A program made the translations under genes and the position numbers. Below the pieces are notes generated by a model, which saw only the letters and a program-made list of their open reading frames with translations, searched no databases and was not told the origin of the DNA. Shown one piece after another: positions 1 through 6,483 of a stretch of 7,316 bases of DNA. Within the stretch, counting starts at the first letter, position 1; each line of letters starts with the position of its first letter. Where the stretch lies: assembly GCA_946543495.1 (NCBI GenBank), contig CAMNLS010000059.1, positions 1 through 7,316 on the forward strand. Reading direction: 5' to 3'. This DNA comes from an uncultured Selenomonadales bacterium. GTDB lineage: Bacteria; Bacillota; Negativicutes; Selenomonadales; Selenomonadaceae.

Positions 1-1
1 C

Positions 2-271
2 AAACGTTTTGCCTTACCGCTGGCAAGAATTATGATTCATCAACCGTTGGGCGGCGCAAGCGGTCAATCAACCGACATTCAGATTCAAGCTCGAGAGATT
101 TTGAGACTGCGTGAGGTCGGCAATGATATTCTTTGTCGTCACACGGGGCAACCGCGAGAAAAAGTCATGGCAGATACCGAACGCGATAACTTCATGACTG
201 CTGAGGAAGCTAAAGCTTATGGCTTGATTGATGACGTGATAAGCCGCCCGCCGAAAAAGATTGAGGAATAA
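2..271 (+). CDS. clpP: ATP-dependent Clp protease proteolytic subunit ClpP, 3' part (start outside window)
   Basis: Serine peptidase of family S14. Fourteen subunits form the proteolytic barrel that degrades proteins fed in by ClpX or another Clp ATPase in the cytosol. The frame is open from base 2 and begins KRFALPLARIMIHQPLGG, so about the last 89 residues are present. The catalytic His lies in MIHQPLGG (codon 38-40) and the catalytic Asp is the second Asp of DTERDNF (codon 185-187), aligned from the known E. coli triad. The nucleophilic Ser would lie before the window. The end AEEAKAYGLIDDVI is the usual ClpP C-terminal signature. One oddity is Leu where most ClpP proteins have Asn in the LPN segment before the His motif. 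clpX starts 30 bases downstream with no terminator between, so the two are probably co-transcribed. Family assignment is secure. Confidence 0.97.
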   Translation, partial: KRFALPLARIMIHQPLGGASGQSTDIQIQAREILRLREVGNDILCRHTGQPREKVMADTERDNFMTAEEAKAYGLIDDVISRPPKKIEE

Positions 272-301
272 CTTTTTGACTTAAGCTATGGTGGTGAGAG
301 C

Positions 302-1564
302 GTGTTGAAATTCGGAAAGGAGCGCGACGAGCTGAAGTGTTCTTTTTGCGGTAAATCCGAACAACTCGTGAGGAAATTAATCGCGGGCAAGGGCGTTTAC
401 ATTTGCGATAGTTGCGTTGAGCTTTGCAACGAGATTTTGCAAAAGGACATGGCAGAAGAAGAATTTATCGTCGGCACTGATAAGTTGCCAAAGCCTAAAG
501 ATATTTGCGCACAGCTTGATGAATACGTTATCGGTCAAGCGGAAGCAAAGAAAGCATTATCCGTCGCCGTGTACAATCACTATAAACGAATCGGTCAAGC
601 TAAGGACGACAAGGAAGAAGTCGAGCTACAGAAGTCAAATATTCTTATGGTTGGTCCAACGGGTAGCGGCAAAACTCTTTTGGCGCAGACGCTTGCAAAA
701 ATCCTTAAGGTGCCGATTGCTCTTGTAGACGCGAACGCTTTGACGGAGGCGGGCTACGTCGGCGAAGATACCGAAGATGTTTTGCTTGCGTTGATTCAAG
801 CCGCGAACGGCGATATATACAAGGCGGAACGCGGCATTATTTACATAGACGAAGTTGATAAGATTGCTCGCAAGCCTGGCATGTATCGTGACATTTCGGG
901 AGAAGGCGTTCAACAGGCTCTCTTAAAAATTTTGGAAGGGACACACGTCAACGTTCCGATTCAAGGAAACAAACGCAACACGCAGACACCACCAGAGATG
1001 GTCTCGTTCAACACGAAGAATATTCTCTTTATCTGCGGCGGCGCGTTCAATGGACTTGACGAAATCATTGAGAAACGCACGCGGGGCAATCAAGTCGGCT
1101 TTGGCGCGGCAGTCGAGTCTAAAGAAGAAAAAGACGTTGGCAAGACTTTAAGGGACGTTCAGCCCGATGACTTGATAGAAAACGGACTGATACCAGAATT
1201 CGTCGGACGCCTGCCGATAATCGTTACGCTTGACGCACTGGACGAGGAAGCACTTGTCGACATACTGACGAAGCCTAAGAACGCATTGATTAAGCAATAC
1301 CAAAAGCTAATGCAAATGGACGGTGCAAAGCTCACGTTCGAGACTGAAGCACTGCAACTTATTGCCAAGGAGGCAATCCAACGCAAGACAGGCGCACGCG
1401 GACTTCGCTCAATCCTTGAACGGATAATGCGTAACGTGATGTTCGAGGTGCCTTCCGTCGGAGGAAGTACAATCTGCACAGTCACTAAGGAAGATGTTTT
1501 GTTCAACCAAGAGCCAAAGTTAAGAGCGAATACAAAAAGAGTAAGGAAATCTGCTAACGGATAA
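302..1564 (+). CDS. clpX: ATP-dependent Clp protease ATP-binding subunit ClpX
   Basis: Hexameric AAA+ unfoldase that recognises tagged substrates, unfolds them and threads them into ClpP. 420 residues, close to the usual ~420. Visible in order: N-terminal zinc-binding domain with C13, C16, C35, C38; Walker A GPTGSGKT at 118-125; pore-1 loop GYVG at 151-154; Walker B with D183/E184; ClpP-docking loop VGF at 265-267 (IGF in E. coli); arginine-finger region with R303; sensor-2 GAR with R366. Two loops are unusual: the segment after Walker B (about 192-195) is about three residues shorter than in E. coli, and the RKH pore-entry loop is replaced by QGNKRNTQTPPEM at 221-233. Start GTG 302 follows GGTGAG (293-298) at only 3 bases; TTG 305, one codon later, has better spacing and gives nearly the same protein. 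A hairpin with a T-run follows the stop. Confidence 0.97.
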   Translation: MLKFGKERDELKCSFCGKSEQLVRKLIAGKGVYICDSCVELCNEILQKDMAEEEFIVGTDKLPKPKDICAQLDEYVIGQAEAKKALSVAVYNHYKRIGQAKDDKEEVELQKSNILMVGPTGSGKTLLAQTLAKILKVPIALVDANALTEAGYVGEDTEDVLLALIQAANGDIYKAERGIIYIDEVDKIARKPGMYRDISGEGVQQALLKILEGTHVNVPIQGNKRNTQTPPEMVSFNTKNILFICGGAFNGLDEIIEKRTRGNQVGFGAAVESKEEKDVGKTLRDVQPDDLIENGLIPEFVGRLPIIVTLDALDEEALVDILTKPKNALIKQYQKLMQMDGAKLTFETEALQLIAKEAIQRKTGARGLRSILERIMRNVMFEVPSVGGSTICTVTKEDVLFNQEPKLRANTKRVRKSANG

Positions 1565-1568
1565 ATTT

Positions 1569-1614
1569 AAGGAGCAGGGCAAACGGAACAAAAAATCCTA
1601 CCCCTGCTCTTTTT
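1569..1614 (+). terminator. Rho-independent-type terminator between clpX and lon
   Basis: GAGCAGGG (1572-1579) pairs perfectly with CCCTGCTC (1602-1609). G1571-T1610, A1570-T1611 and A1569-T1612 can extend the stem to 11 pairs. A run of five T (1610-1614) follows. The loop is large (22 bases, A-rich), which may make it weak or leaky. It begins 5 bases after the clpX stop and ends 4 bases before the lon Shine-Dalgarno, so any lon transcript from an upstream promoter must cross it; it could be a partial terminator or attenuator rather than a full stop. Confidence 0.7.
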
Positions 1615-1632
1615 GACAAGGAGGGACATTGC

Positions 1633-3951
1633 ATGGCTGAGAAAATTACTTTGCCACTTGTGCCGCTGAGAGGTCTTGTCGTCTTTCCGAATATGATAAT
1701 GCATTTGGACGTTGGGCGCGAAAGTTCGGTCAATGCACTTGAGGCGGCAATGGTCACCAATCGACGAGTCTTTTTAACGGCGCAACTTGATACAGACAAC
1801 GACGACCCCGAAGAAAACGACCTTTATGAAGTCGGAACCATATCGGAGATTCGACAGATAGTTAAGCTACCTGATGGCAATGTCCGTGTGCTTGTCGAGG
1901 GCGTCAATCGCGGTGTCATGCATGAGTATCGTCAATCAGATAAAGGAAATTACATTGAGGTTGACGTCGAACTGCACGAGGACACGTGGAAAGACGACTT
2001 GGAGACGGAAGCACTTGTTCGGGGCGTTGTTCATCAATTTGAAGAGTGGGTTAAGCTAAGCAAGCGCATTCCGTCAGAAACCTTCGTCGCCGTGACAATC
2101 TTGGAGGACTTCGGGCGGCTGGCAGATTTAATCGCAAGTCATTTGAATTTGAAGCTAGACACCAAGCAAGAAATTTTAGGTTGCCTTGACGTGAATAAGC
2201 GTCTTGAAAAACTTTATGAGATTTTGGCGCATGAGCTTGAGGTCTTGCAAATGGAGTCGCAGATAAGTAAACGCGTTCGCAATCAAATGGAAAAGATTCA
2301 AAAGGATCATTACCTGCGCGAGCAACTCAAAGCGATTCACAAGGAGCTTGGCGAAGATGAAGACACTGCCGAAGAGGCGTCAGAGTATCGGCAGAAACTT
2401 GAGGAAGGCGATTACCCCGACGAGGTCAAGACGATTGTCGAAAAGGAACTCAAGCGGCTTGAAAAGATTCCGTCGATGTCGTCGGAAGGCAACGTCATTC
2501 GCACGTATATTGATTGGCTGATAGATTTGCCGTGGCGAATCTCAACCGAAGACTCAATGGACATAACGGAGGCGGCAAAAGTCCTCGACGCGGATCATTA
2601 CGGGCTTGAAAAGGTCAAGGAACGTATCTTGGACTTCTTAGCGGTCAAGGCGTTGACTAAGGATAAGCCCGCGCCGATTCTGTGTTTAGTGGGGCCGCCT
2701 GGTGTTGGCAAAACTTCGTTGGCGTCGAGTGTTGCTAAGGCAATGGGCAGAAAATTTATTCGTGCAAGTCTCGGAGGCATACGCGACGAGGCGGAGATTC
2801 GCGGGCATCGTCGGACTTACGTCGGAGCTATGCCAGGGCGAATCATTCAGGGCATAAAGAAAGCCGGCGCGAATAATCCTGTCTTCCTGCTCGATGAAGT
2901 CGACAAGCTCGGCAAGGACGGTTGGGCGGGCGACCCTTCGGCGGCGTTGCTTGAGGTGCTTGACCCCGCGCAGAACAATTCATTCACAGATCATTACATT
3001 GACACGCCGTTTGACTTGTCGAAGGTACTTTGGATTGTCACGGCGAACGGGCTAAGCACGATACCTAAACCCTTGCGCGACCGCATGGAAGTTATCACGC
3101 TGTCGAGCTACACCGAGCAAGAGAAGCTTGAGATTGCCCGCCGCTATCTGACTAAACGGCAGAAGGAAGAGAACGGACTCAAGGGCGGCGATGTTGTCTT
3201 TGCTAAGGGCGTGTTGCAGGAGATTATCGCCGAATATACGCGGGAGTCGGGCGTCCGTGAGCTTGAACGGATTATCGGGCGTGCGTGTCGTAAAGCTGCA
3301 AGGAAAATCGTCGAAGGTCATGAGGGCGTTGTCTACGTCACGAAAAAAAATCTGCGCGACTTCTTAGGGCGTCCGAAATTTTTACAGACCCGCGCTGAGA
3401 AACAACCGCAAGTCGGCGTCTCAACTGGCATGGCGTGGACGGAAGTTGGCGGCGATATTCTCCCGACGGAAGCGATTGTACTTAAGGGCAACGGCAAACT
3501 TTTATTAACCGGCAAGCTCGGCGAAGTCATGCAGGAATCCGCGCAGGCGGGCTTGACTTATATCCGTAGTCGCTCTGACTTGATGCAACTGGCTGACGAC
3601 TTCTACGAGAAGAATGATATTCATGTCCACGTGCCCGAAGGCGCGGTGCCTAAGGACGGACCAAGCGCGGGAATTACAATGGCGACGGCGATGATTTCCG
3701 CTTTGACTAAAAAGAAAGTCCGTAGCGATGTCGCGATGACTGGTGAAATTACTTTGCGCGGAAATGTCTTGCCGATTGGCGGGCTTAAGGAAAAAGTTTT
3801 GGCGGCGTATCGTGAGGGAATGCATACGATAATCCTGCCGAAGGAGAACGCGCCCGACATTGAAGACATCCCCGAAAGCGTCCGCGAAAAATTGGAGTTC
3901 GTGCCCGTCGAGAACATGGACGAAGTTTTAAAGACGGCGTTGATTCAATGA
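1633..3951 (+). CDS. lon: ATP-dependent protease Lon (LonA type)
   Basis: Homohexameric cytosolic AAA+ serine protease that degrades misfolded proteins and specific regulators. 772 residues, as expected for LonA (B. subtilis 774, E. coli 784). Visible in order: N-terminal substrate-binding LON domain (about 5-200); helical/coiled-coil section (about 200-290) with the conserved REQLKAIHKELG; Walker A GPPGVGKT at 354-361; Walker B with D421/E422; sensor-1 N472; arginine finger around R484; sensor-2 R542; C-terminal protease domain with catalytic Ser S678 in KDGPSAG and catalytic Lys K721 in GGLKEK. No N-terminal membrane segment, so it is not LonB. ATG 1633 has a strong AGGAGG (1619-1624) 8 bases upstream. 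The preceding terminator leaves no room for a promoter of its own immediately upstream, and I saw no CIRCE- or CtsR-like operator. The next gene starts 16 bases after the stop, suggesting read-on into it. Confidence 0.98.
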   Translation: MAEKITLPLVPLRGLVVFPNMIMHLDVGRESSVNALEAAMVTNRRVFLTAQLDTDNDDPEENDLYEVGTISEIRQIVKLPDGNVRVLVEGVNRGVMHEYRQSDKGNYIEVDVELHEDTWKDDLETEALVRGVVHQFEEWVKLSKRIPSETFVAVTILEDFGRLADLIASHLNLKLDTKQEILGCLDVNKRLEKLYEILAHELEVLQMESQISKRVRNQMEKIQKDHYLREQLKAIHKELGEDEDTAEEASEYRQKLEEGDYPDEVKTIVEKELKRLEKIPSMSSEGNVIRTYIDWLIDLPWRISTEDSMDITEAAKVLDADHYGLEKVKERILDFLAVKALTKDKPAPILCLVGPPGVGKTSLASSVAKAMGRKFIRASLGGIRDEAEIRGHRRTYVGAMPGRIIQGIKKAGANNPVFLLDEVDKLGKDGWAGDPSAALLEVLDPAQNNSFTDHYIDTPFDLSKVLWIVTANGLSTIPKPLRDRMEVITLSSYTEQEKLEIARRYLTKRQKEENGLKGGDVVFAKGVLQEIIAEYTRESGVRELERIIGRACRKAARKIVEGHEGVVYVTKKNLRDFLGRPKFLQTRAEKQPQVGVSTGMAWTEVGGDILPTEAIVLKGNGKLLLTGKLGEVMQESAQAGLTYIRSRSDLMQLADDFYEKNDIHVHVPEGAVPKDGPSAGITMATAMISALTKKKVRSDVAMTGEITLRGNVLPIGGLKEKVLAAYREGMHTIILPKENAPDIEDIPESVREKLEFVPVENMDEVLKTALIQ

Positions 3952-3955
3952 TTTT

Positions 3956-3960
3956 GGAGG
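3956..3960 (+). promoter_or_regulatory. Shine-Dalgarno that decides the start of the oxidoreductase gene
   Basis: GGAGG ends at 3960. The first possible start, GTG 3962, is only 1 base away, too close for initiation. The in-frame GTG 3968 is 7 bases away, the normal spacing. The protein therefore most likely begins MKVAILGAGKIA, which also places the Rossmann beta strand at the very N-terminus as is typical for the family. Confidence 0.75.
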
Positions 3961-3967
3961 TGTGCTT

Positions 3968-4945
3968 GTGAAGGTAGCAATTCTTGGTGCTGGAAAAATT
4001 GCCGCGAAGATGGCACAGACAATAGCGCAACTTGACGACGTGGAAAATTACGCGATTGCCTCAAGGAATTTGTCGAAGGCTCAAACTTTTGCGGACGCGT
4101 GGAATTTTTCCAAGGCTTACGGCTCCTATGACGACATGCTCGTCGATGACGCCGTCGATTTGGTTTACGTGGCACTGCCGCATTCGCATCATCATGAATG
4201 GACGATTAAAGCCCTAAATGCTGGCAAAAACGTCCTGTGCGAAAAAGCTTTTGCCGCCAACTTGACTCAGGCGCGGGAAATGATTTCGCTTGCCGAGGAA
4301 AAAAATCTTTTGTTGGCAGAGGCAATGTGGACGCGTTATATGCCAGCCGTGAAAATTATCCGCGACATTATCGCAAACGGCGACATTGGCGAGATTTTGA
4401 CAATTTCTGCGAACGTCGGCGACAAAATTGATATGAACGAACGGCTCATGAAGCCCGAACTTGCTGGTGGCTGTCTTTTGGATTTGACAGTTTACGCGCT
4501 CAATTTCGCCGCAATGTTCATGGGCACCGACATAAAAAAAATTTCAGCCTCGATGGTTCCGACGAGTACCGGCGTCGACGGGCAAGATAACGTTATGATC
4601 GATTACGGCGGCGGCAAAATGGCGAGTCTCTTTGCAACTATTTACACTGTGACCGACCGTAGCGGTTTCATTTTCGGGCGCGAAGGTTTTGTTCAAGTGC
4701 ACGACATCTTCAATCCCGAAAAAATTACAGTCTGCGGCGTGAGCGGTTATAAACATTTCGTCCGCAAGGAAATTTTTGTGCCGAAACAGATCACTGGTTA
4801 CGAGTACGAAGTTCTTGCTTGTCAACGGGCGATTGCCGACGGATGCACGCAATGTTTTGAAATGCCGCACTCGGAAACTTTGGCGATTATGGATCAAATG
4901 GATGAGATTCGTCGGCAATTCGACCTGGTCTTCCCTTTTGAATGA
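3968..4945 (+). CDS. Gfo/Idh/MocA-family NAD(P)-dependent oxidoreductase, dihydrodiol dehydrogenase-like
   Basis: Predicted soluble pyridine-nucleotide oxidoreductase of 325 residues, typical family length. The N-terminal Rossmann fold shows the dinucleotide loop GAGKIA at 7-12. The family EKP motif is present as CEKAF at 91-95, with catalytic/structural K93 kept but Pro replaced by Ala. AEAMWTRYMP at 117-126 resembles the equivalent segment of dimeric dihydrodiol dehydrogenase and D-xylose dehydrogenase relatives. GGCLLDLTVYALN at 167-179 is the substrate-domain motif, with D172 and Y176 at positions where the family carries active-site residues. The substrate cannot be deduced; a sugar or sugar-like polyol is the usual class. 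It lies 16 bases after lon and 12 bases before the HD gene, so it is probably in one transcript with both. Codon use looks different from lon (more AAA lysine codons and A-tracts), compatible with later arrival. Family confident, function unknown. Confidence 0.85.
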   Translation: MKVAILGAGKIAAKMAQTIAQLDDVENYAIASRNLSKAQTFADAWNFSKAYGSYDDMLVDDAVDLVYVALPHSHHHEWTIKALNAGKNVLCEKAFAANLTQAREMISLAEEKNLLLAEAMWTRYMPAVKIIRDIIANGDIGEILTISANVGDKIDMNERLMKPELAGGCLLDLTVYALNFAAMFMGTDIKKISASMVPTSTGVDGQDNVMIDYGGGKMASLFATIYTVTDRSGFIFGREGFVQVHDIFNPEKITVCGVSGYKHFVRKEIFVPKQITGYEYEVLACQRAIADGCTQCFEMPHSETLAIMDQMDEIRRQFDLVFPFE

Positions 4946-4957
4946 CGGAGAAATTTT

Positions 4958-5755
4958 ATGAGCACGATTTTTAACAAGACCGTCATAGAAAAAAACTGCG
5001 ACGATTTTTTTTCTCTCTACGACATCACTCGCGAAAGAATTCGTGACATGTGCATTGCAAAAAAAATTCACACGCAGGCAGTGGCGGAAAATTCAATTCA
5101 CATTGCCCAATATCGCGGTCTCAACGAGTACGATTGCGATTTGGCTTGGATAATCGGTCAACTGCATGATTTTGCGCGTTTCGGTCAGGTCGTCGTCACG
5201 AAAACTTTCCGCGACAACGACCGCTACAATCACGCGCATTTCGGAGCCCGTCTTCTCTTTCGTCACGGCATGATCGAAGACATAATGACCACTTACGCCG
5301 AAGTTCCCGACATTGACAAAATTGTCATGGAAAAGGCTGTTCATCATCACAGCGATTTTAAATTGCCCGACGATTTGACTGCCCGCGAACGGCTTTTCTG
5401 CGAAATTATCCGTGAGGCGGATCAACTCGACATTTTCCGCACGATTGTGACAAGCAACTGGCAAACAATTTACGGTCACAGCAAGGAAGAAATTTTGGAC
5501 TCGGACATTTCGCCGGAAATTTTAGCGGCATTTCCCGCGCACGAATTGGTCGATTACTCCAAACGCGTGACGCCCGCCGATTATCACCTAGCGCACATCG
5601 CGCTTTGTTTCGGGCTAAACTCTTCTGCGGCGCGACAGCGGGCGATTGAGCAGGGTTATCTTCGGCAAATGACGGACATCGAATTTTTTCAGTCGACGGT
5701 TCAGCAAAAGTATCTTAGGGCGAAAACTTGCGTGGAAGAATTTTTGTCGACATGA
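4958..5755 (+). CDS. HD-domain metal-dependent phosphohydrolase, function unknown
   Basis: 265-residue soluble protein; no signal peptide or membrane segment seen. The metal-binding pattern of the HD superfamily is visible: H38 (KKIHTQAVA), H70-D71 (QLHDFARFGQ), H94 (NHAHFGARLL), H129/H130 (AVHHHSDF) and D155 (READQLD). The additional histidines between HD and the last Asp resemble two-metal HD enzymes, which hydrolyse phosphomonoesters, phosphodiesters or nucleotides. The substrate cannot be told from sequence. The C-terminal ~60 residues are helical in character and unrecognised. ATG 4958 is preceded by GGAG (4947-4950) at 7 bases. The 12-base gap from the oxidoreductase gene suggests a two-gene unit, perhaps acting on the same phosphorylated metabolite (inference). 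A strong terminator follows 13 bases after the stop. The gene contains A7-A8 and T8 tracts. Confidence 0.85.
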   Translation: MSTIFNKTVIEKNCDDFFSLYDITRERIRDMCIAKKIHTQAVAENSIHIAQYRGLNEYDCDLAWIIGQLHDFARFGQVVVTKTFRDNDRYNHAHFGARLLFRHGMIEDIMTTYAEVPDIDKIVMEKAVHHHSDFKLPDDLTARERLFCEIIREADQLDIFRTIVTSNWQTIYGHSKEEILDSDISPEILAAFPAHELVDYSKRVTPADYHLAHIALCFGLNSSAARQRAIEQGYLRQMTDIEFFQSTVQQKYLRAKTCVEEFLST

Positions 5756-5768
5756 AAATTTTTTTGCC

Positions 5769-5801
5769 GCCTTCCGAAACGTCGGAGGGCTAATTTTTTT
5801 T
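5769..5801 (+). terminator. Rho-independent terminator after the HD gene
   Basis: GCCTTCCGA (5769-5777) pairs with TCGGAGGGC (5782-5790) over 9 bp with one G-T wobble, closing a 4-base AACG loop. TAA and then eight T (5794-5801) follow. This is a compact, canonical terminator ending the lon-oxidoreductase-HD unit. The T-run directly touches the GGAGG (5802-5806) of ysxC, so ysxC must be reached by read-through or from a promoter upstream of the hairpin. Confidence 0.88.
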
Positions 5802-5813
5802 GGAGGTAATGAC

Positions 5814-6431
5814 GTGGAAGAAATTACGATTATCAAAAGCGAATACGTAACGTCGGCGGTGAGTCGGAAGACTTGCCCCGAAGAACTCTTGCCGGAGATT
5901 GTCTTTGTCGGTCGGTCGAACGTCGGCAAGTCTTCGCTGATAAACTCTTTGACGAATAGAAAATCATTGGCGCGGACATCAGGGACGCCCGGTAAAACTC
6001 AGACGATAAATTTTTTCCGAATCACGCTAAAGACTTCGGACGATACCCGCCACGCGTTTTATTTGGTTGACTTGCCCGGCTACGGCTACGCGAAGACTTC
6101 AAAGACTAATCGTAAGCTCTGGGCGAAATTCATTGACGAATACCTTGCAAGCCACCGCGATATTAAGTTCGTCTGCCAGCTTATCGACATGCGCCACCCG
6201 CCGCAGGAATCCGACTTGAAGTCATTTGCAAGCCTCGTTGAAAAAAATTTACCCGTGCTTATCGTCGCCACGAAGTCTGATAAGCTTGGCAAGACTCAAC
6301 GTCAAAAATATCTCGACGTAATTAAAAATTCTCTTGGCGTCGACGAGGAATCAATCTTGCCTTACTCATCAATAAAAAATGAAGGGCGTTCAGAATTGCT
6401 TGACGTTATCATAAAGTCTTTGATAAAATAA
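5814..6431 (+). CDS. ysxC: Ribosome biogenesis GTP-binding protein YsxC (EngB/YihA)
   Basis: TRAFAC-class GTPase needed for late assembly of the 50S ribosomal subunit; usually essential. 205 residues, the family norm. G motifs: G1 GRSNVGKSS at 33-41; G2 Thr T58 in SGTPGKTQ; G3 DLPGYG at 86-91; G4 TKSD at 153-156; G5 SSIK at 185-188. GTG 5814 lies 7 bases after GGAGG (5802-5806), and the N-terminus aligns with the family, so the start is well supported. The position after lon matches the Firmicutes lon-ysxC neighbourhood, here separated by the oxidoreductase-HD pair. No promoter is recognisable between the preceding terminator and the start. Downstream, 52 bases with a hairpin lead to ahbA. 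There is no ysxD-like gene between ysxC and the tetrapyrrole genes. Confidence 0.97.
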   Translation: MEEITIIKSEYVTSAVSRKTCPEELLPEIVFVGRSNVGKSSLINSLTNRKSLARTSGTPGKTQTINFFRITLKTSDDTRHAFYLVDLPGYGYAKTSKTNRKLWAKFIDEYLASHRDIKFVCQLIDMRHPPQESDLKSFASLVEKNLPVLIVATKSDKLGKTQRQKYLDVIKNSLGVDEESILPYSSIKNEGRSELLDVIIKSLIK

Positions 6432-6443
6432 TTCTAACAAAAT

Positions 6444-6469
6444 TGCACTGTTAAGCGTGTGACGGTGCA
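6444..6469 (+). other. Hairpin in the leader between ysxC and ahbA
   Basis: TGCACTGTTA (6444-6453) can pair with TGACGGTGCA (6460-6469) over 10 bp, including two G-T wobbles, around a 6-base AGCGTG loop. No T-run follows, so it is not a normal intrinsic terminator. The 3' arm ends at the first base before the GGGGAGAGG Shine-Dalgarno of ahbA, so it could affect ribosome access, mRNA processing or stability. As an inverted repeat it could also be a protein-binding site. Function is inference only. Confidence 0.5.
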
Positions 6470-6483
6470 GGGGAGAGGTTAAG

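Noticed and set aside
276..281. TTGACT in the clpP-clpX gap as a promoter for clpX
   Set aside because: No -10-like hexamer lies 16-18 bases downstream, and a start there would begin at or inside the clpX start.
272..301. CtsR or CIRCE heat-shock operator near the clp genes
   Set aside because: I looked for GGTCAAA tandem heptads and TTAGCACTC/GAGTGCTAA arms in the gaps before clpX and lon and found none; the clpP promoter is outside the window.
530..602. Short direct repeat ATCGGTCAAGC occurring twice in clpX
   Set aside because: Both copies encode the tetrapeptide IGQA within conserved coding sequence; two copies of 11 bases with no further structure look coincidental.
1613..1618. TTGACA resembling a -35 box just after the clpX-lon terminator
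   Set aside because: A -10 box at normal spacing would fall inside the lon coding sequence past its ATG; the match comes from the T-run running into GACAAGGAGG.
3962..3964. GTG 3962 as the start of the oxidoreductase gene
   Set aside because: It is only 1 base from the GGAGG; the in-frame GTG 3968 has 7-base spacing and gives a standard Rossmann N-terminus.
4544..5071. Minus-strand open frame of 175 codons across the oxidoreductase/HD junction
   Set aside because: It is antisense to two genes with clear family motifs, has no recognisable domain and no supporting gene spacing; it is a codon-bias shadow.
5093..5479. Minus-strand open frame of 128 codons inside the HD gene
   Set aside because: It is fully antisense to the HD metal-site region and its translation resembles no protein I know.
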